Below the pieces are notes generated by a model. That model had not been told where the DNA came from. It worked only from the letters and a program-made list of their open reading frames with translations, and did not search any database. A stretch of 64,000 bases of DNA, taken from assembly GCA_964619955.1 (NCBI GenBank), contig CAZUJF010000020.1, positions 32,656 through 96,655 on the forward strand, given 5' to 3'. Made by a program: the position numbers and the translations under genes. Below are positions 8,712 through 18,765 of the stretch, piece after piece. This stretch comes from JACQFK01 sp964619955. Lineage in GTDB: Bacteria; Planctomycetota; MHYJ01; JACPRB01. Numbering within the stretch: the stretch's first letter is position 1; every line of letters begins with the position of its first letter.

Positions 8712-8786
8712 GGTCGCTGGAAGCTGGCAGCCAGTAGCCGGGAGGAGCCGTCATGACTACGAGCTCCAGCTACAAGCCACCTCTTC
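8712..8786. other. Convergent intergenic spacer with repeat-like sequence
   Basis: Between sdhB and the cysteine synthase-like gene. It contains AGCTGG and CCAG/GCTGG modules (GGAAGCTGGCAGCCAG near 8719 and GAGCTCCAGCTACAAG near 8761) that form imperfect inverted repeats. It may be a repetitive extragenic element or a bidirectional terminator, but there is no T-run and no second copy in the window. Confidence 0.3.
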
Positions 8787-9767
8787 TCACGCCCAGAGAT
8801 CGGTGCTGAAGTATTTCATGCCGCTGTCCGGCAGCGTGACCACCACGTTCTTGCCCGCCAGGGGGCCCCGCAGCAGCTGCAGCGCGGCCGCCACGTTCGC
8901 CCCGGACGTGTAGCCCGCGAAGACGCCTTCCTCACGCGCGAGCCGGCGCGCCACCTGCGTCGCCTCCTCGTCGGTGACCGCCAGGTAGCCGTCGATCAGC
9001 TCCCGCGTCACCAGCTTGAGGTCCGCGCGCGCGTAGCCCGCGCCCTGGAGGACGTGGCCGCAGCAGGTGATGAGGTGCCCCGCGAGCGCCTCGGCCCCCG
9101 AAGGCTCGACCACATAGCAGCGGATGGCCGGGTCGTGCTCCTTCAGCGCCTGCGCGATCCCGCTGAACGAACCGCCGGTGCCCACCAGGTCGCAGAAGCC
9201 GTGGATCTCCCCCCCGGTCCCCCGGATGAAGTCCGGCCCCGTCTGTTCGTAGTGCGCCCGCGAGTTGGAGGCGCGGTTGAACTGGTCCGCGCGGAACGCC
9301 CCGCGCTCCGCGATCACGCGCTGCGCCATTTCCTCGACGAGCTTCAGGTCGTCCCCCGTCACATGTCCGGCGGTCGAGCCGGCGGCCTGGTCGACCAGGA
9401 TCACCTCCGCGCCGAGGGCCCTCGAAATCCGGACGCGCTCGGCGGAGTTGCCCCGGCTCATGATCGCGATGAACGGGTAGCCTTTCACGGCGCAGACCAT
9501 CGCGAGCCCGTTGCCGGTGTTGCCGCTGGTCACCTCGACGACGGTCTGCCCCGGCTTCAGGAGCCCCTGGGCCTCCGCGTCCCGGATGATGCTCAGGGCG
9601 ACGAGGTCCTTCTTGGAACCCATCGGGTTCATGTATTCCAGCTTCGCGACGAGGCGGCCCTGCACGCCGGAGTTCCGGGTCAGGCGGGACAGTTCGACGA
9701 GCGGGGTCTGTCCCACGGCTTCCAGCACGGAGGGCAGCACGCCGGGGAAGGGCGGGGGGTTGCTCAT
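8787..9767 (-). CDS. cysK: PLP-dependent cysteine synthase / cystathionine beta-synthase family protein
   Basis: 326 residues, fold-type II PLP enzyme. The PLP lysine is K53 in NPMGSKKD (usual form GSVKDR). The substrate loop TSGNTGNG and the phosphate-binding loop GTGGSFSG follow, and a Ser-containing site (PDSGMKY) closes the C-terminal end. Members convert O-acetylserine (or a related activated serine) and sulfide to cysteine. The GSKKDL variant departs from classic CysK, so the exact activated substrate is open and the symbol is by family only. GGAGGAAC precedes the ATG. It is the last gene of the unit that begins at 13956. Confidence 0.82.
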   Translation of the reverse strand: MSNPPPFPGVLPSVLEAVGQTPLVELSRLTRNSGVQGRLVAKLEYMNPMGSKKDLVALSIIRDAEAQGLLKPGQTVVEVTSGNTGNGLAMVCAVKGYPFIAIMSRGNSAERVRISRALGAEVILVDQAAGSTAGHVTGDDLKLVEEMAQRVIAERGAFRADQFNRASNSRAHYEQTGPDFIRGTGGEIHGFCDLVGTGGSFSGIAQALKEHDPAIRCYVVEPSGAEALAGHLITCCGHVLQGAGYARADLKLVTRELIDGYLAVTDEEATQVARRLAREEGVFAGYTSGANVAAALQLLRGPLAGKNVVVTLPDSGMKYFSTDLWA

Positions 9768-9785
9768 GGGATGTTCCTCCGGGTG

Positions 9786-11333
<1,548 letters not shown>

Positions 11334-11375
11334 CGCGTCAGTATCCTTGGCCGGACGTGGGGAAGTCAACCGGAC

Positions 11376-13268
11376 TCAGCGGGCGCGCCTCCGGGCGGCC
11401 TCGAGCAGGCGTTTCGCCTCCGGGTCGTCCGGACGCTGCTGCAGGAGGACGCCGGCCTCGGCGGCGGCCTCCCCCCACATGGACAGCTCGAGATAGAGGG
11501 TTCCCCGGGCGAGCCGCAGCGCCGGATCCTTCGGGGCCCGGAGCAGGGCGGCGTCCAGCACCTCCAGCGCCTCGGGCAGTTGTTTCGACCGGCGCAGCGC
11601 CTCCGCCAGGGGGGCGGCCGCGGCGGTGAAGGCGGGGTCGCGGCGGAGCGTCTCGGCGAGCCATTCGGCGGCCCGCGTGTGCATGCCCTCGTGGAAGTAG
11701 ATCAGCCCGGCGCGGTAGGGGGCCTCCGCGGATTCGCGGTCCAGGCCTGCGGCGCGTCCGAAAAGTTCCGCCGCCTTCGGCGCCTGCCCGGCCTTCTCGC
11801 AGGCGAGCCCCAGCGTCCAGACGTACGCGGGATCCTTCAGGTATTCGGGGTTGAGCCGCGCGGCCTCCTCGAACTCGGTCACGGCTTCGGCGGGACGGTT
11901 CTGCTCGAGGTAGTAGAGCCCGAGATTGCGATGCGCCGTCCGGAAGTCGCGATGTCCCGCCAGCGCGGCGGGCAGCGGAAGGTTGCTGACGAGCAGCACG
12001 GCGGCGAAGACCCCCGCGGCCGTCCTCGGAACGGCGCGCAGGCGCCATTCCAGGAGTTTCGGGAAACGCGCGACGGCGAACCCCGCGAAGGCGAGCAGCA
12101 AGGGGACCAGGGGCAGGCGGTAGCGGCCGAAGATGAAGAAGATCGCGATCGAGGCGGCGTAGGCGCCCGCCAGCACGTACAGCAGGTGCGGCCGGGGCCG
12201 CTCTTGCCAGGCGAGGTAGAAACCGGCGGCCGCGAGCGGCAGCGTGAAGAGGCCGAACGTGAAGAGCGGCAGCCTCAGGATCCACGAGAAGCGCGCCATG
12301 AAGTAGGGGTCGTGGTCGTCCGGGATCTCGTAGCTCGACAGCAGCATCAGCGCGCGTTTCAAGGTGACGGCGGCGAACTCCCCCGGATGTCCGGCGATGT
12401 GGGACAGCGCCTCGCCGCGCCAGTAACGGTCGACTTCGCCGGGTTTGAGCGGACGACGCAGCCGCCGCTCCGCCTCGAGCCGGAAATCCTCCTCCTCCGC
12501 CTCCGGCGTCGCGGCCCTCAGGAAGGAGGGCGGCCGGTAGCGTCCCGAGGCGTTCTCCGGATTGTTGCCGATGTAGAGATTCACGCCGGCGTGGGTGGTG
12601 ACGGGGACGAATTCCCCGGCGACGACGGCGTTGCGGATCGTGGCCGGCAGGATCGCGAGCAGCGCGCCGGCGGCGAGCAGGAGCGCGGCGCGGCGCTCGC
12701 GCTGGATCAGCAGGCAGAGCGCCGCCGCGGGCACGAGGAGCAGGAGGTTGCCGCGGACCAGCGATCCGACCCCGAGGCAGAGTCCGAGGCCCGCCCACTT
12801 CCAGCGCGAGGACAGGGCATAACACAGGACCGCCCCCTCGAGGGCGATCACGCCCAGGAAATCCTTGAGCAGCATCGCGTCGAAGAAGATCAGCGTCTTG
12901 CTGAAGCCGCCGATGAGCAGCGCCGCCATGCCGGCCCGCCAGCCCCAGAGGCGGCGGACGCCCTCGAAGAGCATCCAGAGCCCGAAGGTGCCCAGGAGGG
13001 CCTGGAGGAGGCGGACGGCCAGCAGATCCCGCCCGAAGCACGTGTAGAACGCGGCGAGGAAATACGCGTAGAGCGGGTCCTGGAAGAAGGCCCGGTCGGC
13101 GGCGGGATCCCCGGCCGCGATCTGGACGGCCCGGCGGTCGAATGAGGCGCTGTCGACGACGGGCGTCTGGAAGTAGGGCTGGTCCCGCAGGGAGTAGACG
13201 AGGAGGACGCGGATCAGCAGCGCCCCGAGCAGGGCGCAGGCCAGACCGATGCGTTCGGCGCGGTTCAC
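11376..13268 (-). CDS. GT-C (GT39-like) membrane glycosyltransferase with C-terminal TPR repeats
   Basis: 630 residues. About ten membrane helices fill residues 1-440, with an early periplasmic loop holding the acidic site (VVDSASFDRR) typical of lipid-linked sugar transferases such as ArnT and PMT. After the last helix come about 180 residues of TPR units (LGLYYLEQNRPAEAV, ALEVLDAALLRAPKDPALRL). It probably moves a sugar from polyprenyl phosphate to an acceptor at the membrane, with the TPRs as an outer protein-binding domain. It starts 4 bases after the GT2 gene that precedes it, forming one transcription unit. Confidence 0.82.
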   Translation of the reverse strand: MNRAERIGLACALLGALLIRVLLVYSLRDQPYFQTPVVDSASFDRRAVQIAAGDPAADRAFFQDPLYAYFLAAFYTCFGRDLLAVRLLQALLGTFGLWMLFEGVRRLWGWRAGMAALLIGGFSKTLIFFDAMLLKDFLGVIALEGAVLCYALSSRWKWAGLGLCLGVGSLVRGNLLLLVPAAALCLLIQRERRAALLLAAGALLAILPATIRNAVVAGEFVPVTTHAGVNLYIGNNPENASGRYRPPSFLRAATPEAEEEDFRLEAERRLRRPLKPGEVDRYWRGEALSHIAGHPGEFAAVTLKRALMLLSSYEIPDDHDPYFMARFSWILRLPLFTFGLFTLPLAAAGFYLAWQERPRPHLLYVLAGAYAASIAIFFIFGRYRLPLVPLLLAFAGFAVARFPKLLEWRLRAVPRTAAGVFAAVLLVSNLPLPAALAGHRDFRTAHRNLGLYYLEQNRPAEAVTEFEEAARLNPEYLKDPAYVWTLGLACEKAGQAPKAAELFGRAAGLDRESAEAPYRAGLIYFHEGMHTRAAEWLAETLRRDPAFTAAAAPLAEALRRSKQLPEALEVLDAALLRAPKDPALRLARGTLYLELSMWGEAAAEAGVLLQQRPDDPEAKRLLEAARRRAR

Positions 13269-13272
13269 CGGT

Positions 13273-13956
13273 TTACAGATACAGGTTCTTGAACATGCAC
13301 CAGAGGAAATGGGGCCACTCCCGCCAGATCTGGATGTGGGAGGCCCCGTGTTTGCGGGCGTATTCGTGGGCCGGGACGTTCTTGACCTTGTAGCCCATGC
13401 GGAGCGCCCGGATGACCATCTCCTGCTCGATGGTGTGCTTGTTCTCGATCAGCCGCAGCTTCTTGGCGACGTCCCGGCGGATGGCCCGGAATCCGTTCAG
13501 GGTGTCGGAGAGATACACGGTGAAGCGCTTGTTGATGGCGATGTTCATGGAAATGTTGCCGATGGAGCGGATGAGCTGGCCGATGTTGATGGACAGCTCC
13601 TCGCTGCCGCCGAGATAGCGGCTTCCCACGCAGAGGTCCACCTCGCCCGCGGCGACCGGCTTCCAGAGCTTGGGGATGTCGTTCGCGTCGTGGGAACCGT
13701 CGGCATCCATGAAGACGACGATGTCGCCCTTGGCGAGTTCGCAGGACGCCCGGATGGCGGAGCCCTTGCCGCGGCCGGGGTCGAGCTCCACGCGCGCGCC
13801 CTCGGCCCTGGCCACGTCGCGCGTGCGGTCGGTCGAATGGCCGTCCATGACCAGGACTTCGTCGCAGTGGGGCAGGGCGCCGCGGACCGCCTCGGCGATG
13901 TCGAGCTCCTCGTTCTTGGCGGAGATCACGACGGTGACCGTGGGGCGGTTTTCCAT
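13273..13956 (-). CDS. GT2 family glycosyltransferase (polyprenyl-phosphate sugar synthase-like)
   Basis: 227 residues, a bare catalytic GT-A domain without membrane tail. It has VTVVISAKNEELDI at the nucleotide site, VFMDADGSHDANDIP with the metal-binding DxD-like motif, GSRYLGG, and an LSDTLNGFRAI segment typical of dolichyl-phosphate mannose synthase relatives. It likely makes the lipid-linked sugar donor for the GT39-like enzyme encoded immediately downstream. It is divergent from the methyltransferase gene at 14002, with 45 bases between. Confidence 0.85.
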   Translation of the reverse strand: MENRPTVTVVISAKNEELDIAEAVRGALPHCDEVLVMDGHSTDRTRDVARAEGARVELDPGRGKGSAIRASCELAKGDIVVFMDADGSHDANDIPKLWKPVAAGEVDLCVGSRYLGGSEELSINIGQLIRSIGNISMNIAINKRFTVYLSDTLNGFRAIRRDVAKKLRLIENKHTIEQEMVIRALRMGYKVKNVPAHEYARKHGASHIQIWREWPHFLWCMFKNLYL

Positions 13957-14001
13957 GATATGATCCGGGCCATCTTAGGGGGGTGCCGGGGATTGTCAAG
14001 C

Positions 14002-14802
14002 ATGCCCTGCCCGCTGTGCGGCGCCGGAGGAGCGCGCCCGCTGCTGCGCCGCCCGCAGATGCTCGTGCTGCGCTGCTCCTGCGGCATGGCGTTCGCGGCG
14101 GAGGACACCCCGCCCGAGCCCTACGCCGCCGCCTACTTCGAGAAGTGGGGCGGGGGCGGGGACGCGCTCGCCGGCATGAAGAAGCGGACGTACCGGGCCA
14201 TCCTTTCGAAAGTGGCCGGGCCGGGGGTCCGCCGCGTCGTCGACATCGGCTGCGCCCTCGGCTGGTCCCTGGATGCGGCCCGCGAGGCGGGCTTCGAGCC
14301 TTCGGGCGTGGAACTGAGCGAACATGCCGCGGCGGAGGCCGGACGGCGGCATCCGGTGAAGCGGTCCACCGCGGAGTTCGCCTCCGAAAGTTTCGACGCG
14401 CTCACGCTGGTGGACGTGGTCGAACACGTCTGGGACCCGGTCTCCCTCCTGCGCGAGGCGCGGCGGCTCCTGCGCCCGGGCGGGCGCCTGGTGCTGACGA
14501 CGCCCGATCTGTCCAGCCTGTCCTTCCGCGTCCTGGGGGCGCGCTGGCCCTACGTGATTCCCGAGCATGTGGTTTATTTCGACCGGGCGACGATCCGCCG
14601 GGCGCTGCGGCAGGCGGGCCTCGAGGTGGGGAGCGTGGGTCCGGTGAAGAAGTCGCTTCGCGCGGACTACGTGGCGTCCATCCTGGCCTCGCGCGGCGAC
14701 GCGCTGGGGCTCTGGGGATCGCGCATCGCGGGCCTTTTCGGCGGCCTGGAAATAGGTCTCGGCTCCGGCGACCTCTGTGCGGTCGCGTGGCGGCCGGGAT
14801 GA
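14002..14802 (+). CDS. Class I SAM-dependent methyltransferase with N-terminal Zn ribbon
   Basis: 266 residues. It starts at MPCPLCG; C3/C6 and a CSCG pair (about 25-27) form a small zinc ribbon. The Rossmann domain has VVDIGCALGW (SAM motif I), an acidic GVELSEH loop, DALTLVDVVEHV and LLRPGGRLVLTTPDL. This layout is typical of methyltransferases in glycan or lipid loci, where they methylate a sugar. The ATG at 14002 is the only start compatible with the Cys pair. Its stop overlaps an upstream candidate ATG of the next gene. Confidence 0.82.
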   Translation: MPCPLCGAGGARPLLRRPQMLVLRCSCGMAFAAEDTPPEPYAAAYFEKWGGGGDALAGMKKRTYRAILSKVAGPGVRRVVDIGCALGWSLDAAREAGFEPSGVELSEHAAAEAGRRHPVKRSTAEFASESFDALTLVDVVEHVWDPVSLLREARRLLRPGGRLVLTTPDLSSLSFRVLGARWPYVIPEHVVYFDRATIRRALRQAGLEVGSVGPVKKSLRADYVASILASRGDALGLWGSRIAGLFGGLEIGLGSGDLCAVAWRPG

Positions 14803-14813
14803 AGGAGGGTCCC

Positions 14814-15665
14814 ATGATCCTGGGTCTTCTGGCGCTGCTGTCATTTCAGGACGCCGCCGTGCCGCTGACGGAGTCGGGGCAGTTCACCGAAGGCATCGAA
14901 GGCCCCGCCTGCGACCGCGCCGGGAACGTCTATGCGGTGAACTTCGGGAAACAGCAGACGATCGGGCGCGTGACGCCGGACGGGAAGGGGGAGATCTTCG
15001 TCACGCTGCCCGGCGCCTCCACGGGGAACGGCATCCGCTTCGACCGCAAGGGGTTCATGTACGTGGCGGACTACGTCGGCCACAACGTCCTGCGCGTCGA
15101 TCCGAAGACGCGCGAGGTGTCCGTCTTCGCCCATGAACCGGGGATGAACCAGCCGAACGATCTCGCGATCGCGGCCGACGGGACGCTGTACGCGAGCGAT
15201 CCGAACTGGAAGGAGGGCACGGGCCGGCTCTGGCGGATCTCGACGGAGGGGAAGGTCCTGCAGCTCGCGTCGGGCCTGGGCACCACGAACGGGATCGATC
15301 TCAGTCCGGACGGGAAGACGCTCTACGTGAACGAATCGAAACAGCGCAAGATCTGGGCCTTCGACCTCGGTCCCGACGGGCTGGCGAACAAGCGGCTGCT
15401 GATCGAATTCCCGGACCACGGCTTCGACGGCATGCGCGTCGACGTCGACGGCAACCTCTACGTCACGCGCTACGGAAAGGGGACGGTGGCGGTGGTGTCG
15501 CCGGCGGGGAAGGTTCTGCGCGAAATCGGCGTGCTGGGGAAGCAGCCGAGCAATCTCTGCTTCGGGGGGCCCGACGGGCGAACGGTGTACGTCACCGAAG
15601 TGGAACACCGGCGCATCGTGACGTTCCGCGCGGAGCGTCCGGGTCTGGAGTGGGAGCGCCGCTGA
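14814..15665 (+). CDS. SMP-30/gluconolactonase-like beta-propeller protein
   Basis: 283 residues from the ATG at 14814, which has AAGGAGGG 5 bases upstream; an in-frame ATG at 14799 is the alternative. A short hydrophobic leader is followed by NHL/SMP-30 blades: EGIEGPACDRAGNVYAVNF, NQPNDLAIAADGTLYASDP, TTNGIDLSPDGKTLYVNES and DGMRVDVDGNLYVT. Relatives are metal-dependent lactonases with Glu, Asn and Asp ligands matching EGPA, NGID and DGMRV. The substrate is unknown. It probably forms an operon with the methyltransferase. Confidence 0.82.
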   Translation: MILGLLALLSFQDAAVPLTESGQFTEGIEGPACDRAGNVYAVNFGKQQTIGRVTPDGKGEIFVTLPGASTGNGIRFDRKGFMYVADYVGHNVLRVDPKTREVSVFAHEPGMNQPNDLAIAADGTLYASDPNWKEGTGRLWRISTEGKVLQLASGLGTTNGIDLSPDGKTLYVNESKQRKIWAFDLGPDGLANKRLLIEFPDHGFDGMRVDVDGNLYVTRYGKGTVAVVSPAGKVLREIGVLGKQPSNLCFGGPDGRTVYVTEVEHRRIVTFRAERPGLEWERR

Positions 15666-15668
15666 TCG

Positions 15669-15702
15669 CCCTCCTACGCCCCTGAGAAAGGGCTACGGAG
15701 GG
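15669..15702. repeat. Hairpin repeat, family 2, copy 1
   Basis: CCCTCCTACGCCC (15669-15681) faces GGGCTACGGAGGG (15690-15702): 6 bp, a 3x3 internal loop, 4 bp and an 8-base loop. It fills the gap between two convergent genes and could act as a terminator for both. A second copy lies at 30116-30151. Confidence 0.5.
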
Positions 15703-15703
15703 C

Positions 15704-17176
15704 TCAGCGTTTCGGGATCCAGACCTTCACCGGGGTGGATTTCCGGTAGCCGCTGGCGGTGAACTCGGCGAGGACGGGATAGGCGGCGTCCAGCTTCTCC
15801 TGGAGCCCCTTCTCCGCATTCCGGAAGTCCGCCGTGTCGACGACGACCGCGTCCACCTTCCCGTCCGCCACGAGCTTCTGGACGTCGGCGAAGGTCGCGC
15901 CGGGCAGGAGTTCGACGTACTCGCCGCGGGCGTAGTACTCGACCTGCCGGGACGGCGAGAGGATCCTGCGGTTCTCCCCGAGCTGCTTGCGGATCTCCTG
16001 GCCGGCCAGCTTGAGCGGCAGCTTGTCGCCGCGCTTCACCCGGAAGTCCCGGACGGCCATGATCGCGCAGAGCGCGATGAGCGCGTATTTCAGGGCCTTG
16101 GGATGCTTCGCCCAGCCCGCCGCTTTCAAGAGACCCGTGGCGGCCAGCGGCAGCAGCAGGATCGCCGTGACGAGGATGTAGCGGTGGGAGAACGGCGTGC
16201 CGGCGAAGAAGGCGAGCACGGCCGGGAGGAAGTAGCCCCCCGCGCCCGCGAGGACGAAGAGGGCGGGGCGGAGTTTGAGGTCCTCCGATCTCCAGAAGGC
16301 CAGCCCGATGAGGATGAAGAGCGCGGGAACATAGTAGAGGTTCTTGAGCACGGCCCGGGTCACGGAGACGATCGGCCCGCCCACGCGGCCGTAGCGGGCG
16401 ATGTCCTGGTATTCCCCGAACTCCGCGGCCGATTCGGCGTTCACCGCGTAGCCCGTCACCTCCGTCTTGCCGGTGAAGAGGCCGAGGATGCCGGCGGAGA
16501 AGGGGCTTGCGCTGACGCCGTAGCGGCCTGTTTGTTCCTTGATGAAGCCCTGGTAGGGCATCGCCAGGACCAGGGCGGGGGCCAGGGCGAGCGGGGCGGC
16601 CGCGAGGGCGAAGCGGGACGGCCGCAGGGCGCAGGCGAGCAGGATGAGCGGGACCAGGTAGGCGCCCTCGGGCCGGGTCAGCCAGGCCGCGGCGGCGCAG
16701 ACGCCCGCGAGGATCGCGCGGGGCCAGGCTTTCGTTTCCACGGCCGACCACGCGAGGGCCATGGAGGAGAAGAAGAGGCAGAAGAAGGTGCCTTCGAGCA
16801 TGGCGTCGCAGTGCAGTTCGACGACGGCGGGGAGGAAGGCGTAGAGCAGGCCGCTGATGAGGGCGACGCGCTCGTTCCAGCCGTTCTTCGCGAGGTGATA
16901 CAGCGGGAGCACGGCGAGCCCGCCCAGGACGGCCGACAGCAGGCAGGCCCAGAGGAGGGGGGAGCCCGTGAGCGCCTCGCCGAGCGCGATCAGCATCGGA
17001 TAGAAGGGGTGGGTCACGGGGTACAGCGTCAGGGCTTCGTGCCAGCGTCCGTTCAGGATCAGGTGGCCCATGCGCAGGTTGCGGGCGCCGTCCTGGGCGA
17101 CGACCATCAGCGAGAGCGCCGAGATCAGGCGGACGCCGATCGCCGTGCCGACCAGGGTGAGGAGGGGCCGTTTCAT
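15704..17176 (-). CDS. GT-C (GT39-like) membrane glycosyltransferase
   Basis: 490 residues with about ten to twelve membrane helices. The first outer loop carries AQDGARNLRMG, matching the acidic catalytic site of polyprenyl-linked sugar transferases, and a THPFYPM segment. The soluble C-terminal part (about 370-490) ends in an alpha/beta domain with ADGKVDAVVVDT, common in this class. The start at 17176 follows a -10-like TAGGCT by 8 bases and is divergent from the lipoprotein gene at 17225. Confidence 0.8.
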   Translation of the reverse strand: MKRPLLTLVGTAIGVRLISALSLMVVAQDGARNLRMGHLILNGRWHEALTLYPVTHPFYPMLIALGEALTGSPLLWACLLSAVLGGLAVLPLYHLAKNGWNERVALISGLLYAFLPAVVELHCDAMLEGTFFCLFFSSMALAWSAVETKAWPRAILAGVCAAAAWLTRPEGAYLVPLILLACALRPSRFALAAAPLALAPALVLAMPYQGFIKEQTGRYGVSASPFSAGILGLFTGKTEVTGYAVNAESAAEFGEYQDIARYGRVGGPIVSVTRAVLKNLYYVPALFILIGLAFWRSEDLKLRPALFVLAGAGGYFLPAVLAFFAGTPFSHRYILVTAILLLPLAATGLLKAAGWAKHPKALKYALIALCAIMAVRDFRVKRGDKLPLKLAGQEIRKQLGENRRILSPSRQVEYYARGEYVELLPGATFADVQKLVADGKVDAVVVDTADFRNAEKGLQEKLDAAYPVLAEFTASGYRKSTPVKVWIPKR

Positions 17177-17184
17177 GGGGCGAC

Positions 17185-17215
17185 AGCCTAGCATTCGGGC
17201 GGGAGTCGGTACAAT
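17185..17215. promoter_or_regulatory. Divergent -10 boxes of the GT39-like and lipoprotein genes
   Basis: Minus strand: TAGGCT (17190-17185), 8 bases before the ATG at 17176. Plus strand: TACAAT (17210-17215), 9 bases before the ATG at 17225. Both spacings imply transcripts that begin at or next to the start codon. Confidence 0.45.
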
Positions 17216-17224
17216 GCCGGCCTG

Positions 17225-17929
17225 ATGTTCCGCCTGCTTCCGGTCCTGCTGGCGTTCGTCATCGCGGGTTGCACTGCGGTGGACGTGGATCCGCTCTCCC
17301 TGCCGCTGGACCGGATGAGTCCGGAGGGGCGCCGCCGGGCGGAGCATGTGCTCGCCGACGTCGCGGCCGCGGTCCCGCTGGAGGGCTCCGTCGTCCGCAG
17401 CCGCCTGGAGGTCTACGATTTCCTGCTGGACGAGATGCCCTTCACGGGGGCGGTGGTGAAGGCGCTCGGACGGGGATCGTGGGAGATCTTTCGCGATCCG
17501 GGCCGGCCGGCGTCCGGGGAATTCCAGGTGAACGATCCCGGAGGTTACGCCCTGCGTTTCGAACTGCTGCTGAAGGAGGCGCGCCGGCGCGTCTACGTCA
17601 CGTCCGGGACTTTCGACATGGGATTGTTCCCGCTGCTCCGGGGCTCGACGCTGATCGTCATGAGCCACGAGCCGGTGCCGGCGGGGGTGGCGACGCGGGC
17701 GCTGGTGCACGTCCGGGTCGAGACCCCGTTCTACGCGGGCCTGGCGAAGGGGTTCCGGCCCCTGGTGGAGGACCGGGTCCGCGAGCGCGCAGGGGGCTTC
17801 ATCCAGGCGGCCCGCTGGGTGGCCGAGGAGGCGGCGTTGCGGCCCGCGGAGCTGCTGGAGGCGGCCCGCACCGCGCCGGGGGTGGATCCCCGGGTCCTCG
17901 AAGCCTTCCGCCGGCGGCTGCTGCGTTAG
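17225..17929 (+). CDS. Putative lipoprotein
   Basis: 234 residues. The signal peptide ends in VIAGC, a lipobox with Cys at about residue 16, so the mature protein is probably lipid-anchored in the envelope. The body is a mixed alpha/beta domain with no family I recognise; segments such as VYVTSGTFDMGLFPLLRGST and RALVHVRVETPFYAGLAKGF hint at a membrane-associated fold. It is flanked by glycosyltransferases and its last 4 bases overlap the end of the convergent GT2 gene. Confidence 0.75.
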   Translation: MFRLLPVLLAFVIAGCTAVDVDPLSLPLDRMSPEGRRRAEHVLADVAAAVPLEGSVVRSRLEVYDFLLDEMPFTGAVVKALGRGSWEIFRDPGRPASGEFQVNDPGGYALRFELLLKEARRRVYVTSGTFDMGLFPLLRGSTLIVMSHEPVPAGVATRALVHVRVETPFYAGLAKGFRPLVEDRVRERAGGFIQAARWVAEEAALRPAELLEAARTAPGVDPRVLEAFRRRLLR

Positions 17930-18765
17930 GAGGGCGGGGTTCGTCCCAGCCATTTGAACGCGAGCAGGCGTGCCGCGAATTGAAGCCCGGAGGTGAAGGG
18001 CGACATCGCGAGATCCCTCCGTCGGATCATCCCGGGATGCTCGCGGGCGGAAAGCTTCACGAAACGACGGAAGTCGCGGTATTGGCCGAGTCCGATCCGG
18101 GAGGACCAGGAGGTCGGGGAGATCCGGAAGGAGGCCAGGGCCTCCTCGAGGACGAACAAGTCGCTGACGGCGAGCAGGCGCATCCAGTAGTCGACGTCGA
18201 TGGCGTAGGGGTTGAGCGCCCGGAACGGGCCGATCTGGCGGGCCAGGTCCGCGCGGAAGAGGACCGCCGCGGGCTCGCCCAGGAGATTCGTCCCGCGGCG
18301 GACGATCCGGCGCATGGCATCCGCGCCGCGGATGCGCCCCCCGCGGCCGGGGTAGCGCCGCTTCATCAGACGGATTCCCCGGGAATCGATGATGTTTCGC
18401 GCACAGCAGACCACGCCGATGCCCTCGTTGCCGGGCGCCTCAAGCACGGCCACCTGCCGCTCGAGGCAGTCGGGTTCCAGGAGGTCGTCGGCACAGACCA
18501 GCTTGAAGTGGCGCCCCCGGGCCTCCTCGAGGCCCCGGTTCCAGTTGGCCTCGGCGCTCATCGTCCGCGGACACTGGAGTAACCGAAGCCTGGGGTCCGC
18601 AAAAGAGCCGGCTATGGCGGCGGACCGGTCGGTGGAGGCGTTGTCGAACACCAGCAGTTCGAAATCAGGGTAGGTCTGATTCAGAAGGGATCGAAGGGTC
18701 GCCGCGACAAAAGCCTCCGCATTGAAGAGCGGGACGGCGAGTGTGACCGCCGGGAGCGGCTTCAT
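17926..18765 (-). CDS. GT2 family glycosyltransferase
   Basis: 279 residues. GT-A fold with TLAVPLFNAEAFVAATL at the nucleotide site, LLVFDNASTDRSAA, and VCADDLLEPDC as the metal-binding acidic motif. It resembles rhamnosyl- or amino-sugar transferases of O-antigen loci. It is the last of three overlapping genes read from 20731; its start overlaps the stop of the epimerase gene by 4 bases. Confidence 0.85.
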   Translation of the reverse strand: MKPLPAVTLAVPLFNAEAFVAATLRSLLNQTYPDFELLVFDNASTDRSAAIAGSFADPRLRLLQCPRTMSAEANWNRGLEEARGRHFKLVCADDLLEPDCLERQVAVLEAPGNEGIGVVCCARNIIDSRGIRLMKRRYPGRGGRIRGADAMRRIVRRGTNLLGEPAAVLFRADLARQIGPFRALNPYAIDVDYWMRLLAVSDLFVLEEALASFRISPTSWSSRIGLGQYRDFRRFVKLSAREHPGMIRRRDLAMSPFTSGLQFAARLLAFKWLGRTPPS